DNA of 64,000 nucleotides from Carettochelys insculpta (lineage: Eukaryota; Chordata; Testudines; Carettochelyidae). A program made the translations under genes and the position numbers. The stretch covers positions 209,683,501 to 209,747,500 of the forward strand of contig NC_134139.1 of the NCBI RefSeq assembly GCF_033958435.1, given 5' to 3'. The notes under the pieces are model-generated. The model made no database searches and was not told the origin of the DNA. It saw nothing but the letters and a program-made list of their open reading frames with translations. Shown here piece by piece: positions 21,852 to 30,145 of this stretch. The stretch's first letter is position 1; every line of letters starts with the position of its first letter.

Positions 21852-21928
21852 CATGTTACCGAAGTGGAGCACCCCTGGGGACAACCATCTCAAAGAACCT
21901 CGGTTACTGCACAAGTTGAGTAACTCTC

Positions 21929-22624
21929 TCTTTTCATAAATGACTTAACAGTTACTAGTATGTTTTTTGGCCTTCAGCTGTACAGGATACAACAACAGTT
22001 TAGAATATACTCAATGGGGTTGGGGGCACTAGTTAATTGCATTCCCTTTGTGAGACCTCATGACAAGTTTGTCTCCGTTATTGTGATCTCCTGTGGTCAG
22101 GCGCTCTTATTTGTCACTTTCCTACTGACCTGCCAGAAAACCTTGTGAAGATGATTATGAAATTAACCAGTATTTCCACTGCTATATATGCTGGCTTGGT
22201 CTCTCTGAAACATTTCCTGCAGCAGGAGCAAATAGATCAGTATGCCTTGACAACAAATGTAGCTCTTCCCCCTTTAAACCACAGCTATTCTGTTTGCCTC
22301 TGCTGTAGGGAAGATTTTGAAGAAGCATTGCTGGCATACGGAGAAGTGGTGACAAGTGGTTAATTTCATACTTATCCCCTTTTTGATAATAGCAATACTA
22401 ACTAGCAGTGAGGCAATAGTCCGGTCTTCACTACGTACCACTTTTGGGTTTGATCCGATGCCATTGACACATGAATGGGAATTAACCACCCTTACAACTG
22501 TACTGCTGCTGTTACAGAGCTGTGTAAAAAGCACATCTCAGGATTTTTTTTCTAGACTGTGAAAACATATCATGAGCTGTTGCCTTGTTTCTTGGTCATT
22601 CTCCTTGTCTCCGTATTTCAATAG
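21929..22624. other. Intron, no recognised feature
   Basis: No repeat family recognised. Small open frames at 21960 and 22145 have no signature. The acceptor AG of the next exon is at 22623-22624. Confidence 0.4.
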
Positions 22625-22738
22625 AGAGATACTGCAAGAAATTCAGCGCCTCAGGCTGGAGCATGAACAAGCCTCCCAACCAACCCCCGAGAAGGCCCAG
22701 CAGAACCCAACTTTGCTGGCAGAACTCAGGCTTCTACG
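22625..22738 (+). CDS. DTNB: Beta-dystrobrevin exon (coiled-coil core)
   Basis: This 114-nt exon has an AG acceptor at 22623-22624 and a GTAAAA donor at 22739. The first base completes the Arg codon opened at 14133. The 37 following codons begin [18 protein letters not shown], continue [19 protein letters not shown], and the exon ends two bases into another Arg codon. Leucines and charged residues follow a heptad pattern; the [10 protein letters not shown] linker separates the two helices. This block is nearly invariant among vertebrate dystrobrevins, so it supports the gene but does not separate alpha from beta. Confidence 0.96.
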
Positions 22739-24231
22739 GTAAAAAAAACCAAAAACTTGACAGCCTGTGACATATTAACCCTTCGCCATGTGTGGCCTAC
22801 TCTCTGGAGTAGGTGAGCCTATCTGGTAGCGTGGCCTGCTCTCTGGAATGAGTGAGTTGTATTGAGAACGGCATATTGGAAATCTAAGGAGCCATTTTAA
22901 ATCTCTCTGCTGGTGATGGTTGAAAATTGGCAGTTACACAAAACTATGTGACTGTTGCATTAAGTTGTGGTATCGCCAGCATGTGTGGGTGGGTCCCAGC
23001 TTTGGTTAGGTGGGCAGGCAGTTACGGAGAGGCTGGGAGGGCAGGCAGGATGGCGAGTACAGCTTCCCCCAATCTCCTGCAGCCAGCCGTGGGGGAGCTG
23101 AGGAGTAAATTCTCTGGCCGGGGCTCCCTGGGGGCTCCAAGCATGCATCCAGATCTGGGAAGGGGTACTACTCTCCAGTGTGCACAGATCCTAGCTCCCT
23201 TCCAGGTACCATTGCCCCACACTGGGCCTGGATGTCCCAGGCAGTGGGCCTACTTTTTTCTGAAGATCTTTCCTACCACCACCAGCTGCTCACTCACTCA
23301 CCCTCCTCCCAGTGGTGAATTAGACACTGGGCCGACCCAGGAAAAATGGGTGTTCCCGCAGCCCCGCCCACTCCACCTGTGGTGTGCTCCTGCTGGTAAG
23401 TGGGATGGGAGCACAGGGACTTTCTTCACGCTATCTACTGCACCAGGGCTCCAGCATGGGAAGTGGGGCTGGTGTGCAGGGCTTGTCCCACTCCATCCAG
23501 AGAGAGACAAGCCCCCAACACCTTAATCCCATTCCCTGGCAGCAGCAGTGGGCAGGTGGGCAGAACAGGGCAAGAACTGGGCTCATAGCAGATCTGGGTG
23601 GCACAGCCCACCCATGGCCAAGCCCCATCGTAAAGTAGATTTAAAAGCAAACAGAAGCATCATGTGATGTGTATTCCTGCTGTTTAGTTAAATAAGAAAG
23701 TTATTTGTAAGGAGGTCAGTAGAACTGGGATCATGTGCTTATTATTTACTGGACAAGGGAATGGAAGAAAAGAGCAATGTCGGTGATTTGATTAGTCAGT
23801 GGGGTTTTAAAACACTTATCTGCAAACATTCAGCACACCTCCAGAGCAATCTTCAAGGTCCTTTTGATTATGTTTGCATTTTGAAGTGACCAGGGAAGAA
23901 TTTTCAGTGTTCACAAATAAAGCATGGCAGAGTCTATGTAATCACAAGTGAATTCTCTGTTTTTTATTTTTCATCTTCTTTTGCTAGTAAATTTTCAGTT
24001 CAGCCTTTGGAAAACACCATTTGAAACCTAATGCACACCCTGAAATTTAAGCTCTTGATAGCTCCAGCCCTTTGAGACCGGCATTATGTCAGGATTGCAA
24101 GGGAATCCATTCTGTATGTTAGTCTGCATTCTCTGTTTGTTGAGGACTTCTCCCTCAGGCAGGCACAGTATGGCTGGAGGGGGACAGCTCTGCTTCATCC
24201 CAATACAGGGCAATTCCTATATGCAAGATTA
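22739..24231. other. Intron with a GC-rich unassigned patch
   Basis: Region 22960-23630 is GC-rich with open frames up to 199 codons on both strands. There is no codon bias, homology or splice context, and it looks like repeat cargo. No termini were found. The remainder is unremarkable. Confidence 0.4.
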
Positions 24232-24306
24232 TAAGAATCATAGAATCATAGAACACTAGGACTGGAAGGGACCCTGAGAGGCTATCGAGTCCAGCCCCCT
24301 GCCCCA
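24232..24306 (-). mobile_element. CR1 3'-end fragment, antisense
   Basis: The phrase 'catagaatcatagaacacta', then 'ggactggaagggaccctgag' and 'gtccagccccctgccc', is the antisense 3' end of a CR1 LINE, including the octamer-like 'gaatcata' tail. It is only about 75 bp long, an extreme 5' truncation, which is common for CR1. Confidence 0.85.
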
Positions 24307-24632
24307 ATGTGATTATTCTGGCTCAGCTGCAGCCACAATTTATAGAAATTCCAATTTTGGTTTAGGGTTAAATTTTGATTGCACCAGGATGATGCCACTG
24401 GAGACACACCCAGGCCAAATTTGAGTGAGTGGCATTACAGCACAAGTGAGTGACACAGGGTCACAATGCCACTCAAACTTATTTAAGTTATGTCTGCTAC
24501 ATGGGAGTCCAAAACAAACTGAAAAATAGCAAGATGGGATGTATGTCCATCAGCCATCTCTGCAAATTTCCCTAGGTGGCTTGGAAACAGCTGGAATTTC
24601 TTTTAACGCTTCCTTCCCTGTAACTTAAACAG
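24307..24632. other. Intron before the fourth exon
   Basis: Nothing recognised. The pyrimidine tract and AG at 24631-24632 define the next exon. Confidence 0.4.
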
Positions 24633-24729
24633 GCAGAGAAAGGATGAACTAGAGCAGAGGATGTCTGCACTTCAAGAGAGCAGAAGGGAACTGATGGTAC
24701 AGCTTGAAGGGCTAATGAAGCTGCTCAAG
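24633..24729 (+). CDS. DTNB: Beta-dystrobrevin exon (second coiled-coil helix)
   Basis: This 97-nt exon has an AG acceptor at 24631-24632 and a GTAAAC donor at 24730. Its first base finishes the Arg codon from 22738. The 32 codons read [20 protein letters not shown], then [12 protein letters not shown], and end in phase 0. This is the second helix of the dystrophin-binding coiled coil. The exon joins either the 21-nt cassette at 30125 or, if that is skipped, a later exon outside the window, without changing frame. Confidence 0.96.
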
Positions 24730-25085
24730 GTAAACCCCTTTGTCTCACAAATGCAGCGTACTCTTCCCTTACATGTTCCCGTGTTTTGCTCTCACTAGGC
24801 TCCTACATTGCCAGTGTCCTTAGTGCCTCAGTGATCATGTACAGATAATCTTGTGAACAATGGAATAAGCTTGTAAAAAGCCTCTTCCATTTTGGCTCTG
24901 CATATTGGGAAGGGTGGCTAATGTGTGATTAGGTCCACTTGCTGATTCCTGTGTTAAAGTTGTTGAACACCCACAGGTTTTGGGAAAGGGGGAAGACTAG
25001 ATTTGCTAATTGACTATCCTGTCACCTATTATCTACAATTGTCCCAATGTAATGATAGATTGCTCCAGACTTAGCTTGGTGACAA
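24730..25085. other. Intron, no recognised feature
   Basis: Unremarkable sequence between the fourth exon and a Penelope-like fragment. Confidence 0.4.
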
Positions 25086-25256
25086 GTATCAGAGGGGTAG
25101 CCATGTTAGTCTGTATCTGCAAAAACAATGAGAGATCCTGTGGCATCTTATACATTAACAGATTTTTTGGAGCATAAACTGCTTTTTGCCCATGAAAGCT
25201 TATGTTCCAAAAAAATCTGTTAGTCTATAAGGTGTCACAGGACTACTTGTTTTTCA
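25086..25256. mobile_element. Penelope-like short foldback unit
   Basis: It begins 'gtatcagaggggtagccatg' and holds the inverted pair 'taacagattttttggagcat' (25156-25175) and 'ttccaaaaaaatctgtta' (25205-25222). Between the arms the hammerhead-like hairpin is collapsed to 'tttttgcccatgaaagctta', lacking its CTGATGA half. This is the same unit as at 51491-51973, but with the internal part deleted. Confidence 0.7.
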
Positions 25257-25605
25257 AGCTTAGCCTGAAGACAATTTGGAAGCTGCATCTACTGCATTAC
25301 AGACTGCAGCTTCCCGCCTGGCTGGTTGAGCCAAAAAGCAAGTGTTATTCCATTTCTCCATTGCCTGCACTAGAACCTCACTGGTCTAGAGTGTGATTTA
25401 GGGTATTAGATCTGAGCTAATATACCCATCAGTATTTGACATCTGGGCTATCTGAGCATCCAGCATTCTTTCTGTGGGAGATTTCTACAGCTGAGATCAG
25501 CCTGGACATGAAGTTCACCTACTATAGCAGAGGGTTACTTAGTGAATGAATGTTTGAAGATTAAATGTTCTAAATATGAACAGTCTGGAATTTTGACATG
25601 GTTAA
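25257..25605. other. Intron, no recognised feature
   Basis: Nothing recognised between two repeats. Confidence 0.4.
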
Positions 25606-25609
25606 TACA

Positions 25610-26180
25610 GGAATGCACATTCAGCCCATCATGAGCCGGGTCAACAGAAATGTGAGTGATATGGAACAGCTTCCCTATGAGGAGAGAATAAAAAGCCTGA
25701 GACTGTTGAACTTAGATGAGAGATGATTGGGAAGGATGTGATAGTGATGTAGAGAAAGTGACTAGGGGAGTCTTATTTACTACTTCGTATAAGAACTGGG
25801 GTCTCCTAGTGGAATTATAAACAGCAGATTTAAAACTAACATAAGAAAGTACTCTGTTGAACAAAGCAATCAATCTGTGGAGGCTTGTTGTCCAGGCATG
25901 TTCAGAAGGCCAGAAATATAACTAGGGTTAAAAAAAAAATCAGAAAAGTTAATGAAGGACAACTCCATCGATTATTAGCCGAAAAGGTTTTAAGATGCAA
26001 CCCCATAACCTCTGACTGCCAGAACCTGGAACTAGATTACAGGCGATAGTTCAACTTGATAATTACCCTGCTCAGTTTATTCTCTCTGAAGCAGCAATCT
26101 CTCACTGCTATGGGAAGACAGAATACTTGGCTAGATGAACAACTGGCACGACCCACTATGACTGTTCTTATGTTCATACA
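25610..26180 (+). mobile_element. CR1-like LINE C-terminal and 3' end fragment
   Basis: Text equivalent to 'MEQLPYEERIKSLRLLNLDE' (about 25660-25720) gives the end of a CR1-type RT frame. The 3' end near 26120-26178 ('acttggctagatgaacaact', then 'gttcttatgttcata') matches other copies here. It is frame-broken. Confidence 0.7.
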
Positions 26181-26359
26181 GATCATTGCATATGTGCAGC
26201 AAGTGGATTTAAAATATTAATAACTTGGCCATTTAGAAAGCAAAAATAGACCCTTTATGGGAGGATGCCCAAAAATGGCATTCCATTCATCTTTTTTTAA
26301 AATATATGAATACCAGTAAGTAATAATTTACAAGCTCAAAGCACAGTGCAAACACTAGT

Positions 26360-26751
26360 GCTGGATCTACACTAGAGAGTTTTGTTGATGGAAGAAGCCT
26401 TCTGTAGACATAACTCAAGGAGCATCTACACACTTAAAGCATTCTGTTGACAGATTCTGACAGAAATCTGCATTTGCCTCAACGGTATTATCCCTCAAAA
26501 ATTTGATGCATCTCTGTTGACAGAAGTGTGGTGTAGACACTTCTGTCCACAGAGAGGGCTTCTGGTTGCCAAGCAGCCCTCTTTGCAGAGCTGCCGTTCC
26601 GCTTTCTGGCACTAGAGGGCAGTGCAGTCTGGCAGATCTCTGTCGACAGAGTAAGTTGTGTGTAGATGCAACTTGTTCACAGAGGTTCCGTCAAGATTTC
26701 CCTGTCGACAGTAACTATTGTCCACGGATGCTTCTAGTGTAGACATAGCCT
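26360..26751. mobile_element. Inverted-repeat DNA element with recurring TGTCGACAG-like word
   Basis: The left end 'gctggatctacactagagag' is mirrored by the right end 'cttctagtgtagacatagcc' (26731-26750). The interior repeats variants of the palindromic word CTGTCGACAG/CTGTTGACAG in both orientations and has no open frame of note. It shares the tagtgtagaca-type end with the elements at 49728, 58725 and 59453. Confidence 0.7.
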
Positions 26752-26984
26752 AGGTGAATTAATCCGTCTCTGGGCACCAAAATTAAATCATAATCTAGGA
26801 TTTCATAACTAAAGTCTACACTGGAAAGCTCATATTCACTATTGATCTATATCACATCCCCATAACCAACCACTCAGGTAGCATCCCAAGAAAGATGATT
26901 GGCCTGCTCAAACTCTCACAAACCAATTGGAGGAGCAAGGTCTAGAGTCAGAGACCAGCCACTGAAAACACCCTGCTATTGTGC
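26752..26984. other. Intron, no recognised feature
   Basis: Short unassigned spacer. Confidence 0.35.
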
Positions 26985-27490
26985 ATTGAGGATAACAGCA
27001 GCCTGTCTTTCCATAGTGTGAAAATTCTTCTTCAGTAAGATGCAAACTCTTAAGTCATTAACAGAATGACCCTCTCCATTACATGACATGACATTACATT
27101 ACATGACAGGCTGCTGAACTTTCTTTTATGTTCAAATTCGACATATAAACACATGGTTTGAACCAGGATGCGAATTTTCTGGGTCATTATAGGGGCTCTT
27201 TTGCATTCTTGGCTTAATTTAATTCTTGACCTCCCCCCCGCCCCACCCCTCTGCTCTCTGATTTGCTCACCTTGATAATTTTTTTTCTGATTTGTCAACC
27301 TTGATTACTATTTTTGGTTCTCTGTGCCTTAAATACTGAGTCTGTTCTGGTCTGGCTATGGGCTGGGGAAGTGGGTCTGTCCCACGAAAGCTCATTGCCT
27401 AATAAATTATTTTGTTAGTCTTTTAAAGTGTTACTTTACTGCTTTTTTTGTTTTGATGGTATATAGACTAGCATGGCTTTCTCTCTGTTA
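26985..27490 (-). mobile_element. Penelope-type repeat, antisense, with degenerate hammerhead-like hairpin
   Basis: Read on the minus strand the unit begins 'gtaacagagagaaagccatg' (complement of 27470-27489), as at 43093-43300, and extends through a unique-looking body. The plus-strand hairpin GTGGG-loop-CCCAC followed by GAAA lies at 27371-27389, but the segment before it is CTGGGGA instead of CTGATGA. The left boundary is uncertain. A short ATGACATTAC-type tandem lies at 27081-27110. The Penelope assignment rests on the shared terminal hairpin and is inferred. Confidence 0.5.
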
Positions 27491-27499
27491 CTATTCACC

Positions 27500-27842
27500 A
27501 GTTAAATGAAAATGTTTGACTAGTTCCAATGAGGAATTATACAGAAAGATACAGCCGAAAGAGAACCTGCTGCTGAAGGTTATAAAATGGAAGCTACAAC
27601 TATTTGGACATATTTGCAGAATGAACGATGAACAAAAAATCAAGACCCTAGTATTCGGCATAATGGATGGTTTGAATAGGAGAGGCAGACCCCACAGAGA
27701 ATGGATAGATGATGTAGTAGATTGGTGCAGAGCTAGTCTACAGAAACTAAGCCACTCTGCACTGGACAGGGAAAGATGGAAGGAAATAGTGAGAGGCATC
27801 AGACATCAACGGGCGCTGAGCCCACGGATGATGATGATGGAC
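27500..27842 (+). mobile_element. Non-LTR retrotransposon RT C-terminal fragment, ATG-repeat tail
   Basis: An open frame (27516-27845) reads 'VIKWKLQLFGHICRMNDEQK', then 'RRGRPHREWIDDVVDWCRAS' and 'LSHSALDRERWKEIVRGI'. This is the zinc-knuckle-less tail found at the end of many non-LTR RT proteins ('GH-CRM ... RGRP ... W-DD'). It ends in 'gatgatgatgatgg', a short tandem tail typical of the 3' end of such elements. The clade is not assigned. It differs from the CR1 copies in this window. Confidence 0.75.
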
Positions 27843-29120
27843 TAGTTTAGTGTTTTATCTAGGTCCACTGCCCAGCTCTCCTGTGGCTGTGGGGCCTTGG
27901 TTCTGCTGTGGTCAGGAAATCCCAAAACTGGCGTCTCCGCAGCTTTGGGGTTCTGGCGTTTTAGCTTCTGCATGGCCAGGCCCACTTCAGCCCAGCCTGG
28001 CTGGCCACCACCAGAGTTAATTGGCCTGTGCCAGTTAACTGGTGAACATATTGGGTAAGCCTTATGTTAACCAGTATGCCTTCTCATTTACAGTTTAACA
28101 TCCCTAGTGGCAGCATATACAGAGTTGTGGGAAACCTGTTTCGGGTTAAGGGCCACCAGCCTGCAGAAAAATCAGTCCAGGGCCACATGCAAGAGGGAGG
28201 AGGGAAAAATACCTTCACAGATGTGGCCCCCAACTGAGAAGCAAAAATAAGACATTCACCTGAGTACCCTCCAGCTGTGCCCCTGGACTTAGGAGAATGG
28301 GCGCTAGAAAATTTTGTGAGCCCCCACTAGGCTCTGGGATGGGGCCAAAAATGTGGTGTTCAGTGCATGGGAGGAGGCTGCTGGGCCAGAGGCTGGGGTG
28401 GGAATAAAGGGCCTAGGTGAGAGGTGGCATGCAGCCACCTCTGGGGGCAGATGTGCAGAGTCTGGGTGGGAGCAGCAGGAGTGAGCTAGGGGTGAGGGGT
28501 CTAGGCAGGATATAGGGTGCAGGAGCAAGCTTTGGTTGAGGATGAGGGGTCTGGACAGGAGGGAGGTGCAGGAATGTGATGGGGATGTGGGTATGGGGTC
28601 TGAAAGGGAGGGGTGCCAGAGGGGGTGAGTGCAGGTTCTGGAAGAAACGGGGGTAAGAGAGGAGGGTGGGGGTGCAGGCGCCTACCCAGTGCAGCTCAGG
28701 GAGCAGGGACGCACGTTGCTCCATGTGGCTCTGCGTACTGCAGGAAAGGTGCCTTTCCTGCCTGCCAGCATGCGCAGCCACTCATGCAGAGTGCTGGTGT
28801 CCCCAGCATGCAGAACCCATGGCCCAAATCCAGTTACGGCTTGTTTGGATTGTGCCCCTGAGTCTCGGGGCTCTCCCCCACAGTGGCTTGAGCTAGCTAG
28901 CACTGACACTCCCCACGTGGCCGAAGCATCAGTGCCAGCTCATGTCCCTGCAGGCGGAAAGTACAAGCCTTGCCTCACGGGCTGTAGGTTCCCCACCCCT
29001 GCCTTTTGGTCTTGACATATGCAGGGCTTGTTTGGTAGTGGTACTTGCTGTTACTGAGTACTGGCAGCCCCAGCCCTGGGATTCGCTGAGGGGTGGGGAG
29101 CTGGCTAAGTACCACACCTT
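27843..29120. repeat. GC-rich repeat-like region, MITE-type ends suspected
   Basis: The stretch contains text such as 'ctgcagaaaaatcagtccag' then 'ggccacatgc' (28153-28192) and, near the right, 'cgggctgtaggttccccacc' (28978-28997), like the ends of hAT-type small elements. A second motif, 'gttactgagtactggcagcc' (29051-29070), recurs diverged at 57990-58016. Many overlapping open frames reflect high GC, not coding. Boundaries are not defined. Confidence 0.4.
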
Positions 29121-30124
29121 TATTTTTTTTTAAAGGCACTGGGAATATGTGAACTCCAAAAGTGAGAGTGGTGGTTACTAATGCTACAGAATAGCCCAAA
29201 ATTTTGGGGTTCTTTTATTATTTTAATAGCCTTACAGTATTCCCACTGCTTTAAGTTGTACAGGTGCACATTCTCTCCAAAGATGTTCGTGACCAAAGGC
29301 TTGTAAAAGAAATGTAGATTATTTTGCTGATGCTCAGAAGTTGAAATAAAAGTGTAACCGTGCTAACCTAGCAGATTGCATAATACCACTTTTTTCATTC
29401 AGATGAAGATAACATTTAGTCTTGCCTCACTCAAGCACTACACTTATATGAGTGAACCCCAGTTTTCCTGAATGTTTTATTTAGTACATGCCTCTGTGTA
29501 CTGTTGTTTACTTTCCCAGTTTTCTTCTCCTTCCATTCCACTGCTTTGATGTCTGACACTCTAACAACCTGACTTTTTAACATGATCAGTAAAGGTCACT
29601 CTGGCTAGTAACAGGAGGTGCCTTGCTACAGCCTCAGTTTGACAAAGACTGAAAGTGCCATGGAGATGTTATGCTGTTCTGTCCCTGGCACCTTTCATAC
29701 AGTGCCATGTTGAACATTTACGGAATTAAGGAGGATTTAGTTCAGTCCTTCATAGCTGAAAGGGTGCAGGCTTCAAGCAGTGCAGGTGTTGGGCAAAGAG
29801 AACTCTTCAAGGGAGATGCCAAGCATTTTAAGGGCTTTTTGGGAGGGAAGAGGTGACTCTGAGATCTGCTCAGTGTATTTAACCTCCATAACATAGGTGC
29901 GCTTTGTAGACATAGATCTCCTTTTGAGACCTGGACAAACTGCATCTCTGCTTTCTTCCCACGGCTCCTGTGTCGTCATTTCAGGTTGCATCTGCAGACC
30001 TTCCTACAATTTACCCTCTCTCTGTTCTTTCATTACTTCTGTTGCATATTTGTGTTTCCTCTAACACGATGATTAAAGTATCTTTGTTTCTCTTTTCACC
30101 TTTTTCTGTTGCCAACATTTGTAG
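29121..30124. other. Intron leading to the microexon
   Basis: No repeats recognised. The last 60 bases form a long T/C-rich tract (about 30078-30108), then TGC at 30110-30112 and the acceptor AG at 30123-30124. Confidence 0.45.
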
Positions 30125-30145
30125 GAAGAAGAGCAAAAGCAGGCA
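30125..30145 (+). CDS. DTNB: Beta-dystrobrevin 21-nt microexon
   Basis: Twenty-one bases between TTTGTAG and GTAAGT encode EEEQKQA and keep the frame on both sides (phase 0 in, phase 0 out). In mammalian beta-dystrobrevin the same seven residues follow 'LMKLLK' in some isoforms and are absent in others, so this is very likely a conserved alternative cassette at the end of the second coiled-coil helix. It is purine-rich (GAAGAAGAG), as exon enhancers often are. Such a short exon depends on strong flanks, and both splice sites here are good. It is too short to be found by frame scanning. Confidence 0.9.

Larger units (their letters stand above)
15833..21928 (+). mobile_element. DIRS-type tyrosine-recombinase retrotransposon, near full length, inactive
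   Basis: The order is left inverted repeat, gag-like region, reverse transcriptase, RNase H, tyrosine recombinase and right inverted repeat. This is the DIRS order. DIRS elements integrate with a tyrosine recombinase instead of a DDE integrase. The frames are broken by many stops and shifts, so the copy is dead. Beyond the right terminal repeat (21075-21112) a further 66-bp block is present at 21116-21181 and again, inverted, at 21863-21928, with a DNA element inserted between them. The element lies in sense orientation in an intron of the dystrobrevin gene. Confidence 0.85.

Noticed and set aside
21301..21923. Overlapping open frames of about 170 codons on both strands
   Set aside because: They lie in the GC-rich interior of an inverted-repeat element, with Pro/Ser/Gly-rich text and no homology. 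They are cargo, not genes.
22927..23638. 199-codon plus-strand frame and several others
   Set aside because: GC-rich patch open in several frames on both strands. No motif, no splice context, and it lies between two dystrobrevin exons.
3701..24729. Assignment to alpha-dystrobrevin (DTNA)
   Set aside because: Second Ser in 'SPSRLDEE', 'AEAGN' and 'FNFDANKQQ' match beta; alpha has Asn, a Ser run and a different pre-DANKQQ stretch.
27075..27115. Possible CRISPR-like short repeat 'atgacatgacattacattac'
   Set aside because: A few imperfect microsatellite units without spacers, in vertebrate DNA.
28304..29199. Many frames of 60-128 codons
   Set aside because: High GC and repeat-like context make stop-free runs likely by chance.
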